Below are positions 15,578 to 24,722 of a DNA stretch of 64,000 nt, in pieces (the first letter of the stretch is position 1; the number at the start of each line of letters is the position of its first letter). A program made the translations under genes and the position numbers. The stretch covers positions 38,152 through 102,151 of the forward strand of contig DXGV01000036.1 in the NCBI GenBank assembly GCA_019113745.1, in the 5' to 3' direction. Below the pieces are notes generated by a model. That model made no database searches and was not told where the DNA came from. It worked only from the letters and a program-made list of their open reading frames with translations. The DNA is from Candidatus Blautia intestinavium. GTDB taxonomy: Bacteria; Bacillota; Clostridia; Lachnospirales; Lachnospiraceae.

Positions 15578-16777
15578 ATGAAATATGTAGTGGTTTTGGG
15601 AGACGGAATGGCTGACTGGCCGCTGGAGAGCCTGAACGGCGGAACGCCTTTGTCCTGTGCGAAAACACCGGCGATGGATGAGCTGGCGGGAATTTCGGAG
15701 ATCGGTATGGTCGCCACTATTCCGGAAGGAATGGCGCCGGGAAGCGACACGGCAAATCTGTCTGTAATAGGATATGATCCCAGAAAATATTATACTGGCA
15801 GATCTCCTCTGGAAGCACTGAGCATCGGTGTGGATATGAAGGACAGCGATGTGGTGTACCGCTGTAATCTTGTTACTCTGACAGAGGAGGACGCGCCATA
15901 CGAGGAGCAGACGATTCTTGATCACAGTTCGGACGAGATCAGCACCGAAGACGCGGAGATCCTGCTGAGAGACGTGTGCAGAGAGCTTGAAAATGAAACT
16001 TATCGTTTTTATACAGGGACAAGCTACCGTCACTGTCTTGTATGGGATAAGGGACAGGTGCTGGAACTGACGCCGCCCCATGATATTCTCACCAGAAAGA
16101 TCGGGGAATATCTCCCGCAGAACGAAACTCTCCGATACATGCAGAAGAGGAGTTATGAGATCCTGAAGGATCATCCGCTTAACAAAAAGAGAAAAGAGCA
16201 GGGACTGAATCCTGCCAACAGTTTCTGGTTCTGGGGCGCGGGAACGAAACCGATCCTTACCTCCTTTGAGAATATTTATCATAAAAGAGGCGTTATGATC
16301 TCCGCCGTGGATCTCCTCAAGGGAATTGCCGTAGGAGCGGAAATGGACCGTATTGAGGTGGAAGGAGCAAACGGAGGTCTTCATACCAATTACGAGGGTA
16401 AGGCGCAGGCCGCTGTAAAGGCTCTTACAGAGCAGGGATATGATTTTGCCTATATCCATGTGGAAGCTCCCGATGAGATGGGACACCAGGGAAGTGTGGA
16501 AAAGAAAATACAGGCCATTGAATATCTGGATCAGAGACTGATCCGTCTGGTAAAAGAGGGCCTGGACGCTTCCGGAGAGGATTACCGGATGCTGATCCTG
16601 CCGGATCATCCCACGCCCATTAAAGTGCGCACTCATGTGGCGGAGCCGGTTCCTTATCTTCTCTATGACAGTACGAAGCCACAGGAGCATACCTGGCATT
16701 ATAATGAAAAAGAAGCCGCAGAAAGCGGGAATACAGTGGCTCATGGATGGGATATGATGAAATATCTGTTTTCATGA
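15578..16777 (+). CDS. Phosphoglycerate mutase-like protein, proposed homoserine kinase
   Basis: 399 residues of the alkaline-phosphatase superfamily, closest to archaeal-type cofactor-independent phosphoglycerate mutase (ApgM). Metal-site motifs visible are DGMADWP near the N-terminus, SDTANLSVIGYDP with the phosphorylated serine (GSDTANLS) and HVEAPDEMGHQG and LPDHPTP near the C-terminus. Members lying next to hom have been proposed to act as homoserine kinase, and this one sits between hom and lysC with no thrB of the GHMP type in the window. Glycolytic mutase activity is the main alternative. Confidence 0.88.
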   Translation: MKYVVVLGDGMADWPLESLNGGTPLSCAKTPAMDELAGISEIGMVATIPEGMAPGSDTANLSVIGYDPRKYYTGRSPLEALSIGVDMKDSDVVYRCNLVTLTEEDAPYEEQTILDHSSDEISTEDAEILLRDVCRELENETYRFYTGTSYRHCLVWDKGQVLELTPPHDILTRKIGEYLPQNETLRYMQKRSYEILKDHPLNKKRKEQGLNPANSFWFWGAGTKPILTSFENIYHKRGVMISAVDLLKGIAVGAEMDRIEVEGANGGLHTNYEGKAQAAVKALTEQGYDFAYIHVEAPDEMGHQGSVEKKIQAIEYLDQRLIRLVKEGLDASGEDYRMLILPDHPTPIKVRTHVAEPVPYLLYDSTKPQEHTWHYNEKEAAESGNTVAHGWDMMKYLFS

Positions 16778-16860
16778 GCGAAGGGATGACTCTGTCCCTG
16801 GAAGAAAGAAAATAAGGTGCTGCCGCTGATGAAAGCATTGTCCGGCAGCAGGAGGAAATT

Positions 16861-18069
16861 ATGTTAGTGGTGAAGAAATTCGGCGGTACTTCGGTGGCGG
16901 ACAAGAAGAGAATATTTAATGTCGCCAGAAGATGCGCGGAAGAATATAAAAAAGGAAACGACGTGGTGGTTGTTCTTTCCGCCATGGGAAAATATACAGA
17001 CGAGCTGATCGCTATGGCGGAGGATATCAACTCCAAACCGCCTAAGCGGGAAATGGACATGCTGTTTACTATAGGAGAGCAGATGTCTGTAGCTTTGATG
17101 AGTATGGCTCTGGACAGTATGGGAATCCCGGCGGTATCCCTCAACGCTTTTCAGGTGGCGATGCACACGACGAGCGTTCACGGCAATGCCCGTCTGAAGA
17201 GAATTGATACGGAGCGTATCCGAAGAGAACTGGAAAGCCGCAGGATCGTAGTGGTCACCGGCTTCCAGGGAATTAATAAATACGACGATTATACCACGCT
17301 CGGAAGAGGGGGCTCCGATACAACAGCAGTGGCTCTCGCGGCGGCGCTCCATGCGGACGCCTGTGAAATTTATACGGACGTGGACGGTGTTTACACTGCG
17401 GATCCGAGAAAAGTGCCAAATGCCAGAAAACTTAAAGAGATCACCTATGACGAGATGCTGGATCTGGCGACTCTGGGGGCGGGGGTACTCCATAACCGTT
17501 CCGTGGAGATGGCGAAAAAATACGGAGTGCCGCTGGTGGTGCGCTCCAGTCTGAATGACAGTGAGGGAACTGTGGTAAAGGAGGAAGTTACAGTGGAAAG
17601 AATGCTGATCAGCGGAGTGGCTCTTGATACAGACGCCGTGAGGATTGCAGTAATCGGCTTAAAGGATGTGCCTGGAATGGCATTTAAATTATTTGATGTT
17701 CTGGCCAGAAAACATATTAATGTGGATGTGATCCTGCAGTCTATCGGACGTGCCGGCACAAAGGACATTTCTTTTACCGTAGATAAAAAAGATCTGGACG
17801 ACGCGGTAGCGGCCCTTGAAGAAAATCAGGCAAGGCTGGGATATAAGGAGCTTCATTCAGAGAGAAATATTGCCAAGCTTTCCATCGTAGGAGCGGGAAT
17901 GATGAGCAATCCGGGCGTGGCTGCAAAAATGTTTGAGAGCCTTTATAACGAAGGGGTCAACATTAATATGATTTCTACTTCAGAAATCCGCGTAACCGTT
18001 CTCATAGATGAAAACGACGGCGTCCGCGCCATGAACGCAGTGCATGACGCTTTTAATCTGGCTGACTGA
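16861..18069 (+). CDS. lysC: Aspartate kinase
   Basis: 402 residues. It phosphorylates aspartate, the first step to lysine, threonine and methionine. The N-terminal motif KKFGGTSVAD (residues 4-13) and the nucleotide-binding block TLGRGGSDTTAVALAA are clear. Two ACT domains fill about residues 265-400 (MLISGVALDTD and LSIVGAGMMSNPG blocks), so it is an allosterically controlled form. The start codon follows GGAGGAAA. Just before that site an inverted repeat (GCTGCCG 16819-16825, CGGCAGC 16843-16849) could slow expression relative to hom. Confidence 0.97.
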   Translation: MLVVKKFGGTSVADKKRIFNVARRCAEEYKKGNDVVVVLSAMGKYTDELIAMAEDINSKPPKREMDMLFTIGEQMSVALMSMALDSMGIPAVSLNAFQVAMHTTSVHGNARLKRIDTERIRRELESRRIVVVTGFQGINKYDDYTTLGRGGSDTTAVALAAALHADACEIYTDVDGVYTADPRKVPNARKLKEITYDEMLDLATLGAGVLHNRSVEMAKKYGVPLVVRSSLNDSEGTVVKEEVTVERMLISGVALDTDAVRIAVIGLKDVPGMAFKLFDVLARKHINVDVILQSIGRAGTKDISFTVDKKDLDDAVAALEENQARLGYKELHSERNIAKLSIVGAGMMSNPGVAAKMFESLYNEGVNINMISTSEIRVTVLIDENDGVRAMNAVHDAFNLAD

Positions 18070-18108
18070 AAAAGTAAGAAAAGATATATTTGAATGGAAA
18101 CAACGCAT

Positions 18109-18144
18109 AAACAGCAGTGAGGGAAAAGTTCCAAACTGCTGTTT
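18109..18144 (+). terminator. Stem-loop after lysC
   Basis: AAACAGCAGT (18109-18118) pairs with ACTGCTGTTT (18135-18144) around a 16-base loop. The U-run is short. Confidence 0.55.
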
Positions 18145-18171
18145 GTGTAAGCGGAGAAATTAATTCTGAAC

Positions 18172-18200
18172 TTGACGATTTTGGGAGTATCTGGTTTAAT
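18172..18200 (+). promoter_or_regulatory. Promoter of the DUF975 gene
   Basis: TTGACG at 18172-18177 and TTTAAT at 18195-18200, 17 bases apart, with TG one base before the -10. Confidence 0.65.
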
Positions 18201-18241
18201 AAGGACAAATCCTATTTTTTCAGGAAAGACTGGAGACAAAA

Positions 18242-19042
18242 ATGAGTAAAAACAGAAAATACTGGAAATTGCACGCAAAGGAAAGCTTAAGAGGGAACTG
18301 GGGACTGGCCGTAGGAGGACTGCTTCTCTCATCAGCAGTAAATCTGATAGGAAATTATATGGCTTCCGGGCTGTTTCCCGGGGAGACGATTCCGGCCCTT
18401 CTGATGAGCCAGGCATTCCTGTTCATTGTATCTCTGATCGGAATGATTTTTTCCACAGGGTACAGTTATATGCTTTTGAATATGTCAAGGGGCAGAAAAT
18501 TCGGGCTTGGGGATCTGCTCTATCTGTTCCGGAACCAGCCGGACAGGGTGCTGGTGGCAGGTCTTGTGCTGTCGTTGATTGATACGATTCTGATGCTGCC
18601 CCTTAACTACTGGACGATCATGACAAGTCCTGAAGCCCAGACCTTAGACGCGCAGGTGTCCTGGCTTCAGACGGCCATGGCGCTTCTTGTTCTGGGAATG
18701 GTTCTGGGCGTGATCTTTAAGATCCCGCTGGTCCTGACATTCTATCTCCTGGCGGACAACGGGGAAATGGGCGGTCTGGAAGCGCTGAAAACCAGTGTCA
18801 GGCTTATGCGCGGAAAGAAATGGAAGTATTTTGTTCTTGAACTTAGTTTCCTGCCTCTGATCATTTTATCCGCTTTCACGCTTTATATCGCTCTTTTGTG
18901 GCTGCTGCCCTATATGCAGGCGGCGGAGACAGCTTTTTATATGGACGCTTTAGGAGAATTTGACAGACCGCAGCCGGAGGAATATCCGGAAAACAGCCTT
19001 CCGGAAATCCATCCGGAAGACGATTATAACGCAGAGGCATAA
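18242..19042 (+). CDS. DUF975-family integral membrane protein
   Basis: 266 residues with about five to six hydrophobic segments (around 20-40, 58-80, 95-118, 138-165 and 200-226). The N-terminal RKYWKLHAKESLRGNWGLAV and the RLMRGKKWKYFVLELSF block are typical of DUF975, a clostridial and bacillar membrane family without known function. The C-terminal 35 residues are acidic and proline-rich and presumably cytoplasmic. It has its own promoter and lies 21 bases before tex, so the two may be co-transcribed. Confidence 0.85.
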   Translation: MSKNRKYWKLHAKESLRGNWGLAVGGLLLSSAVNLIGNYMASGLFPGETIPALLMSQAFLFIVSLIGMIFSTGYSYMLLNMSRGRKFGLGDLLYLFRNQPDRVLVAGLVLSLIDTILMLPLNYWTIMTSPEAQTLDAQVSWLQTAMALLVLGMVLGVIFKIPLVLTFYLLADNGEMGGLEALKTSVRLMRGKKWKYFVLELSFLPLIILSAFTLYIALLWLLPYMQAAETAFYMDALGEFDRPQPEEYPENSLPEIHPEDDYNAEA

Positions 19043-19063
19043 CAAATCTACTTGGAGGAAGAC

Positions 19064-21217
19064 ATGGATATTATTCTGGAAATTACAAAGGAGCTGTCTG
19101 TAGAGCGCTGGCAGGTGGAAGCGGCGGTAAAACTGATCGACGAAGGATGTACGATCCCGTTTATTTCCCGTTACCGCAAGGAGGTCACAGGTTCTCTGAA
19201 TGACGAACAGCTCCGCTCGCTTCATGAAAGGCTCCTGTATCTTCGCAATCTGGAAGAGAAGAAGGAGCAGGTTCTTGGCAGCATCGAGGAGCAGGGCAAA
19301 CTGACTGAAGAGTTGAAAAAACAGATCATGGAAGCCCGGACACTGGTGGTTGTAGAGGACTTATACCGCCCTTACCGGCCGAAACGCCGGACCCGCGCCA
19401 CGATCGCGAAGGAAAAGGGACTGGGACCTTTGGCGGATATCCTGATGCTACAGATGACGAAAAAATCCATGCAGGAGGAGGCGAAAGCCTTTCTGTCTGA
19501 GGAAAAAGGCGTAGAGACAGAAGAAGACGCCATAAACGGCGCCAGGGATATTCTGGCGGAGTACATCTCCGACGAGGCGGATTACAGAATATATATCCGG
19601 AAACTGACGGCAAAAAAAGGAACGGTAGTCTCAGTTGCGAAGAAGCCGGAAGAAGCTTCTGTGTACGAAATGTACTATGAATTTGAGGAGCCGGTGAAAA
19701 AACTGGCAGGGCATCGTGTTCTCGCCCTGAACCGCGGGGAGAAAGAAAAGATACTTACCGTAAAGATCACTGCTCCGGAAGAGGAAATCATTGGATGGCT
19801 CTGCCGCCAGGTGATTAAAAAGGATAATCCCAACACCACCCCTGTACTTAGGGAAGTCGTGGAGGACAGCTATAAGCGTCTGATCGCTCCCGCTATCGAG
19901 AGGGAGATCAGAAACGACCTTACGGAAAAAGCGGAAGACGGAGCGATCCGTGTATTCGGCAAAAATCTGGAACAGCTTCTGATGCAGCCTCCTATTGCGG
20001 GAAGAGTAGTCCTGGGATGGGATCCGGCGTTCCGTACCGGATGCAAGCTGGCGGTAGTGGACGCCACAGGAAAAGTACTGGATACTACTGTCATTTATCC
20101 TACGGCTCCCACCACGGAAACAAAAATACGCGCCGCAAAGGACACACTGAAAAAGCTGATAAAGAAATATAACATTTCTCTGATCTCTCTTGGAAACGGA
20201 ACTGCTTCCAGGGAATCCGAACAGATCATAGTGGAACTTCTGAAGGAGATCCCGGAGAAGGTTTCCTATGTGATCACTAACGAGGCCGGAGCTTCCGTAT
20301 ATTCTGCCAGCAAGCTGGCTACAGAGGAGTTCCCCAATTTTGACGTAGGGCAGAGAAGCGCCGCGTCTATTGCAAGAAGGGTTCAGGATCCGCTTGCGGA
20401 GCTGGTAAAAATCGATCCCAAGTCTATCGGCGTTGGACAGTACCAGCACGACATGAACCAGAAGAAGCTGGGTGAAGCTCTTACGGGAGTTGTTGAAGAC
20501 TGTGTAAACAAAGTGGGAGTAGACCTGAACACCGCGTCAGCTTCCCTTCTGGAGTATATTTCCGGAATAAGCAAAGCTATTGCGAAAAATATTGTGCTTT
20601 ATCGCGAGGAAAACGGAAGATTTGAAAGCAGGCAGGAGCTTCTTAAAGTGGCGAAGCTGGGGCCGAAGGCGTTCCAGCAGTGCGCCGGATTTATGAGGAT
20701 CAACGGAGGAAAGAACCCTCTGGATTCCACCAGCGTACATCCGGAAACTTATGAGGCGGCTGAAAAGCTTCTGATAAAGCTGGGATTCACACCAGAGGAT
20801 GTGGCGGAGAGAAAACTTTCCGGCATTTCCCGTCAGATCAGGGACTATAAGAAGATGGCGGAAGAGCTGGGAATCGGGGAGATCACTCTCCGGGATATCG
20901 TAAAAGAGCTGGAAAAGCCTGCCAGAGATCCCAGGGACGAAATGCCAAAGCCTATACTCCGCACAGACGTGCTGGATATGAAGGATCTCAAAGAGGGGAT
21001 GATCCTGAAAGGGACAGTGAGGAATGTGATCGACTTCGGCGCTTTTGTGGATATCGGCGTTCATCAGGACGGTCTTGTCCATATTTCCGAGATCAGCGAT
21101 AAGTTTATCAAACATCCCCTGGAGGCAGTAAGCGTAGGAGACGTGGTTGACGTCCGGGTCCTGGGCGTGGATCTGAAGAAAAACAGGATCAGTCTTTCCA
21201 TGAAAGGAATTAAATAA
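19064..21217 (+). CDS. tex: RNA-binding transcription accessory protein Tex
   Basis: 717 residues with the full Tex architecture: an N-terminal helical domain (Tex_N), a YqgF-like RNase H fold in the middle (VLGWDPAFRTGCKLAVVD, about 325-342), helix-hairpin-helix repeats (SLLEYISGISKAIAKNIV) and a C-terminal S1 RNA-binding domain (EGMILKGTVRNVIDFGAFVDI, about 642-712). Tex binds nucleic acid and affects transcription and translation broadly. The ATG at 19064 follows TGGAGGAA by three bases, so it is preferred to the TTG at 19052. Confidence 0.96.
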   Translation: MDIILEITKELSVERWQVEAAVKLIDEGCTIPFISRYRKEVTGSLNDEQLRSLHERLLYLRNLEEKKEQVLGSIEEQGKLTEELKKQIMEARTLVVVEDLYRPYRPKRRTRATIAKEKGLGPLADILMLQMTKKSMQEEAKAFLSEEKGVETEEDAINGARDILAEYISDEADYRIYIRKLTAKKGTVVSVAKKPEEASVYEMYYEFEEPVKKLAGHRVLALNRGEKEKILTVKITAPEEEIIGWLCRQVIKKDNPNTTPVLREVVEDSYKRLIAPAIEREIRNDLTEKAEDGAIRVFGKNLEQLLMQPPIAGRVVLGWDPAFRTGCKLAVVDATGKVLDTTVIYPTAPTTETKIRAAKDTLKKLIKKYNISLISLGNGTASRESEQIIVELLKEIPEKVSYVITNEAGASVYSASKLATEEFPNFDVGQRSAASIARRVQDPLAELVKIDPKSIGVGQYQHDMNQKKLGEALTGVVEDCVNKVGVDLNTASASLLEYISGISKAIAKNIVLYREENGRFESRQELLKVAKLGPKAFQQCAGFMRINGGKNPLDSTSVHPETYEAAEKLLIKLGFTPEDVAERKLSGISRQIRDYKKMAEELGIGEITLRDIVKELEKPARDPRDEMPKPILRTDVLDMKDLKEGMILKGTVRNVIDFGAFVDIGVHQDGLVHISEISDKFIKHPLEAVSVGDVVDVRVLGVDLKKNRISLSMKGIK

Positions 21218-21242
21218 CAGGCAGCATGGAGCTGCCAAAAAC

Positions 21243-21311
21243 AAAAACCCTGCCATATTTCATTTCCATCCTTTTTCAAAAACGGATGTTCTGAAATATG
21301 GCAGGGTTTTT
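21243..21311. terminator. Bidirectional terminator between tex and the minus-strand ABC operon
   Basis: The 20-base arm at 21243-21262 (starting AAAAACCCTGCC) is perfectly repeated in inverted form at 21292-21311. A-run and U-run ends serve both strands, as expected between convergent units. Confidence 0.9.
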
Positions 21312-21335
21312 CTGCTCTGTATTTGCCGGGTTATA

Positions 21336-22130
21336 TCAGCTTAACAATGCGGCGTCGTTGGAAAATTCCTGTCCGCTGGCTTTTTCAAACTGATCCAGAA
21401 GATTCCGCACAGTCAGCTTTTTCTTTTCCTCTCCTTCGATATCCAGAATGATCTTTCCTTCCATCATCATGATCAGGCGGTTGCCGTGTACGATAGCGTC
21501 GTGCATATTGTGTGTGATCATTAATGTGGTGAGGTGGTCGCGGTTTACAATTTTTTCGGTGATCTCCAACACCTTTGCCGCTGTTTTCGGGTCCAGGGCT
21601 GCCGTGTGTTCGTCCAGAAGCAGAAGCTTCGGCTTCTTAAGAGTGGCCATCAGAAGCGTCAGCGCCTGTCTCTGACCGCCGGAAAGCAGTCCTACTTTGG
21701 ATGTCAGACGATCCTCCAGACCAAGATCCAGAATCTTCAGAAGCTCTTTGTATTCTTCGCGCTCGCTCCGGGTAATGCCGGCGCGGAGTGAGCGGAACTT
21801 TCCACGGCGTTTGGCAAGCGCCAGATTTTCCTCAATTTCCATGGTGGCTGCTGTTCCGGTCATAGGATCCTGGAAAACACGGCCGAGATAAGCGGCTCTT
21901 TTATGCTCGGAAAGCCTGGTGACGTCGTTTCCGTCGATAATGATCTGGCCTTCATCCACCAGCCAGGTTCCGGCAACGGCGTTCAGCATGGTGGACTTGC
22001 CGGCTCCGTTTCCGCCGATGACGGTAACGAAGTCTCCCTCCTTCAATGTAAGCGAAAGGCCGTTTAAAGCCACTTTTTCGTTGATTGTTCCAGGATTAAA
22101 AGTTTTGTATATGTTTTTCAGCTCAAGCAT
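21336..22130 (-). CDS. ABC transporter ATP-binding protein of a TrpXYZ-type system
   Basis: 264 residues, a single nucleotide-binding domain with Walker A GGNGAGKST, signature LLSGGQRQALTL, Walker B KLLLLDEHTAALDP and the switch histidine in MITHNMHDAI. The Walker B ends in DEHTAAL rather than DEPTSAL, a form seen in this subfamily. The start at 22130 is chosen because GGGGAGG lies ahead of it. It overlaps the permease gene by 8 bases, so translation is coupled. Together with the permease and the PF04392-type binding protein it forms an importer like the streptococcal tryptophan/tyrosine system. The substrate here is not shown by sequence. Confidence 0.9.
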   Translation of the reverse strand: MLELKNIYKTFNPGTINEKVALNGLSLTLKEGDFVTVIGGNGAGKSTMLNAVAGTWLVDEGQIIIDGNDVTRLSEHKRAAYLGRVFQDPMTGTAATMEIEENLALAKRRGKFRSLRAGITRSEREEYKELLKILDLGLEDRLTSKVGLLSGGQRQALTLLMATLKKPKLLLLDEHTAALDPKTAAKVLEITEKIVNRDHLTTLMITHNMHDAIVHGNRLIMMMEGKIILDIEGEEKKKLTVRNLLDQFEKASGQEFSNDAALLS

Positions 22131-23049
22131 TCTTGTTTCCTCCCCGTTTGATTGGTTTTGAGAAGTATTTTGCCTTCCAGTAAGGCACTGCAAGGAAGAT
22201 AGCTACAACAATGGCGGAGAGCATCTTGAGCAGATCTGTGTCGATACCCATCCAGATAACCGCCTGCAGAACCAGATAGTAAAGAATCGAACCGATTACC
22301 ACGCTTACAAGACGCAGGGCAAAATTGCGGAAGATCCGGCTGAAAATTGCTTCGCCGATGATCACTGCCGCAAGGCCGATAACGATAGCTCCCCGTCCCA
22401 TATTAACGTCCGCAAATCCCTGGTATTGGGCGAGAAGCGCGCTTGAAAGTGCAACAAGCCCGTTGGAGAGCATAAGGCCGAGAACCTTGCTCACGTCAGT
22501 ATTGATTCCCTGTGCCCTGGACATGTTGGGATTGCATCCGGTAGCGCGCAGGGAACAGCCAAGCTCCGTACCGAAAAACCAGTAGAGAAGGGCGATCAGA
22601 ACAACGATAAAAATCGCCACGATCAGAATTGTATTCTGATAAAAAGGAACGTCCTTGATATAGCGCAGTGAGACAAGAAGATCATATTTGTTCACGTTGA
22701 CAGCCTGATTTGCCTTTCCCATGATCTTCAGGTTTACGGAATAGAGGGAAAGTTGCGTCAGGATTCCGGCCAGGATAGCGGGAATTCCCATGACTGTGTG
22801 AAAGATCCCGGTGGCCAGTCCGGCCAGCATTCCGGCTCCGGTAGCCGCCAGCATAGAGATCCAGATATTATGTCCGCTCATCAGCATCATGATGCAGACG
22901 GCGCCTCCGGTACACATGGTTCCATCCACGGTAAGATCCGCGATATCCAGGATACGGAAGGTAAGATAAACGCCGATCGCCATAATGCCCCAGATAAGCC
23001 CCTGGGCGGCGGCTCCCGGCAGCGCGTTTATTAAGCTCATAATTTCCAT
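22123..23049 (-). CDS. ABC transporter permease of a TrpXYZ-type system
   Basis: 308 residues, BPD_transp_2 family, with about eight hydrophobic segments (around 10-32, 50-80, 95-115, 145-165, 195-215, 230-285). The internal block LFGTELGCSLRATGCNPNMS-like region (around 160-180) is typical of the family. AGGAGG sits 8 bases before the ATG at 23049. It lies between the binding-protein and ATPase genes and overlaps the latter. Confidence 0.9.
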   Translation of the reverse strand: MEIMSLINALPGAAAQGLIWGIMAIGVYLTFRILDIADLTVDGTMCTGGAVCIMMLMSGHNIWISMLAATGAGMLAGLATGIFHTVMGIPAILAGILTQLSLYSVNLKIMGKANQAVNVNKYDLLVSLRYIKDVPFYQNTILIVAIFIVVLIALLYWFFGTELGCSLRATGCNPNMSRAQGINTDVSKVLGLMLSNGLVALSSALLAQYQGFADVNMGRGAIVIGLAAVIIGEAIFSRIFRNFALRLVSVVIGSILYYLVLQAVIWMGIDTDLLKMLSAIVVAIFLAVPYWKAKYFSKPIKRGGNKNA

Positions 23050-23080
23050 TGGGATGTCCTCCTGTATGAACGCACAGACA

Positions 23081-23105
23081 GCGAGAAAGGAAAACCCCTT
23101 CTCGC
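23081..23105 (-). terminator. Intercistronic hairpin between binding protein and permease genes
   Basis: GCGAGAA (23081-23087) pairs with TTCTCGC (23099-23105), extended by GG/CC. There is no long U-run. It probably protects or limits the binding-protein transcript, as is usual in importer operons. Confidence 0.5.
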
Positions 23106-23177
23106 TGAGAGTGTTTATATGTTTTCATATCTTATTTCTTTCATTGTCTGACAGTAACGGTTTCTGTCGGCAGGCGA

Positions 23178-24362
23178 TTATTCGGCTTCTGCGGCTGCGT
23201 CTTCCTCAGCGCCGCCTTCCTCCGCAGTTTCCTCTGTCTCTGTAGTCTCCGTTGTGTCCTCTTCAGCGGTTTCCCCGTCTGCGGCTTCTTCTGTCTCTGC
23301 AGCCTCTGTTGTGTCCTCCGCAGCAGCGGCATCTTCACCTGCAGCTTCTTCTGTCTCTGCGGTATCGGCAGTTTCTTCCGCAGCCTCATCGTCAGCTTCC
23401 GCTTCTTCGCCGATGGGTACATAATCGTCCGGAACCTCTACGCCGAGTTCTTCACAGAGGGCGGGATTATATTTTTTGGTAAAGTTCGGAGCGTATTCAA
23501 TAGGCATTGTGGAAATATCTTCGCCATCCTGAAGGATGCGCACAGCCATTTCTCCAGTTGCGACGCCGAGATCATAGTAATCAATGGACAGAGTTGCAAC
23601 GCCGCAGCCCTCGCAGATTCCTTCTTCGCCTGCAATGATCGGAACTCCGGCGGGCGCACAGATATTATTAATGATCTCTGTATTGGAAGCTGCCGTGTTG
23701 TCTGTAGGTACATAAATTACGTCGCATTCAGAAGCTGCCGAATTTACAACGGAAGAAAGGTCGTTGGAATCGGAGAACGCGTAGTATTCGCAGGTATATC
23801 CCAGTTCCTCCAGAGCGGCTTTGACAGTATCCACCTGATACTGTGAGTTGGCTTCTGCGGAGCAGTAAAGAAGTCCTACGTTTTTCGCGTCGGGAAACAG
23901 CTCGTTCAGCATAGCGGCCTGCTGATCCAGCGGAGCCAGGTCAGATGTACCGGAAACATTGCCGCCGACTGTACCGTCAAAATCGTCAAGATCCAAAGCA
24001 ACGCCGTATTCTGTTACAGAAGTTCCCAAAATAGGAATATCGCTGGTTCCCGCAACGGCTGCCTGAAGAGCGGCGGTGGCATTGGCAAGAATCAGATCGA
24101 CTTCATCAGACACAAAATCGTTGATGATGGTGGAACAGGTATTGGAATCCCCCTGGGCATTCTGTTCGTCAAAAGTAACCTTGTCCCCGAACGCATCTGT
24201 CAGAGCGTCTTTAAATCCCTGCGTTGCAGCGTCAAGAGCCTCGTGCTGTACAAGCTGGCAGATACCGACGGTGTATGTATCGTCTGCAGCATAAACGCTG
24301 ACGCCGCTTAATCCTGCAGCCATGGAAGCGGACAGGGCCACTGCTAAAATTTGCTTTTTCAT
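23178..24362 (-). CDS. ABC transporter substrate-binding protein (PF04392 type) with acidic C-terminal tail
   Basis: 394 residues. Residues 1-26 are a signal peptide (MKKQILAVALSASMAAGLSG then VSVYA) without a lipobox cysteine. Residues 27-318 form a two-lobed binding protein of the TrpX/DUF534 type (VGICQLVQHEALDAATQGF; LNELFPDAKNVGLLY; DVIYVPTDNTAAS). Such proteins carry aromatic amino acids in streptococci, but specificity here is open. Residues 319-394 are an almost pure Glu/Ala/Thr/Asp stretch, not part of the family fold. AGGAGG lies ahead of the ATG. The permease and ATPase genes follow on the same strand. Confidence 0.88.
   Translation of the reverse strand: MKKQILAVALSASMAAGLSGVSVYAADDTYTVGICQLVQHEALDAATQGFKDALTDAFGDKVTFDEQNAQGDSNTCSTIINDFVSDEVDLILANATAALQAAVAGTSDIPILGTSVTEYGVALDLDDFDGTVGGNVSGTSDLAPLDQQAAMLNELFPDAKNVGLLYCSAEANSQYQVDTVKAALEELGYTCEYYAFSDSNDLSSVVNSAASECDVIYVPTDNTAASNTEIINNICAPAGVPIIAGEEGICEGCGVATLSIDYYDLGVATGEMAVRILQDGEDISTMPIEYAPNFTKKYNPALCEELGVEVPDDYVPIGEEAEADDEAAEETADTAETEEAAGEDAAAAEDTTEAAETEEAADGETAEEDTTETTETEETAEEGGAEEDAAAEAE
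23181..23408 (-). repeat. Low-complexity repeats coding the acidic tail
   Basis: The last 76 codons of the binding-protein gene consist of imperfect repeats of units such as AETEEAA and EDTTE, visible in the DNA as recurring TCTGTCTCTGCAG-like and GTTGTGTCCTC blocks. The arrangement suggests expansion by slippage or unequal exchange. Confidence 0.75.
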
Positions 24363-24432
24363 TCTGAAATCCTCCTCTTTTATACCCTTTATACCTTACA
24401 TATAAAATATAAGGAATGGTTCTGATTTTTGT

Positions 24433-24461
24433 AGTATAACGCTTTAAAGCTCAAAAGTCAA
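24433..24461 (-). promoter_or_regulatory. Promoter of the minus-strand TrpXYZ-type operon
   Basis: On the minus strand TTGACT (24456-24461) and TATACT (24433-24438) are separated by 17 bases. The 5' leader before the ATG at 24362 is about 65 bases. Confidence 0.75.
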
Positions 24462-24526
24462 GGCGGAAAGAAGAACTACAAAAAAAATTAGCTGCACTTA
24501 AAAAAAGTAAGAATCTTCTAATTATA

Positions 24527-24555
24527 TTGACAATTTTCGTTGTTTTCGGTATGAT
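24527..24555 (+). promoter_or_regulatory. Promoter of the BMP-type importer operon
   Basis: TTGACA at 24527-24532 and TATGAT at 24550-24555, 17 bases apart. Transcription should start near 24562, about 200 bases before the coding start. Confidence 0.8.
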
Positions 24556-24569
24556 AAAAGTACTTACAG

Positions 24570-24722
24570 AGAGGCGTAACGCGGTGGGTGTTGGGCCTCT
24601 TTTGTTTCCTTGTGCTCTGACGGCGAAGCCCGCGCGCAAGAACGGAGACTTTTTCATTCCGTATAGCCGCAGGCTTACGGAAACAGGGCCGGGATGAAGT
24701 ATTGAAGCGGAAAGACCCGCTT
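24570..24722 (+). ncRNA. Structured 5' leader upstream of the BMP-type importer, possible riboswitch
   Basis: Four successive stem-loops fill the leader: AGAGGC/GCCTCT (24570-24600), CTTGTGC/GCGCAAG with an inner GGC/GCC (24609-24640), TTCATTCC/GGGATGAA (24653-24698) enclosing GCC/GGC, and AAGCGG/CCGCTT (24705-24722) followed by a U-rich TTTATTCTT. The last one looks like a weak terminator just before the ribosome binding site. I could not match it by eye to the purine, TPP, FMN, SAM, glycine, fluoride or ZTP consensus. With the divergent promoter this accounts for the whole 400-base gap. Confidence 0.5.

Noticed and set aside
24570-24722. Known purine, TPP, FMN or ZTP riboswitch, or SRP RNA, in the BMP leader
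   Set aside because: Core consensus bases of these classes were not found by eye; kept as an unassigned structured leader pending a covariance search.
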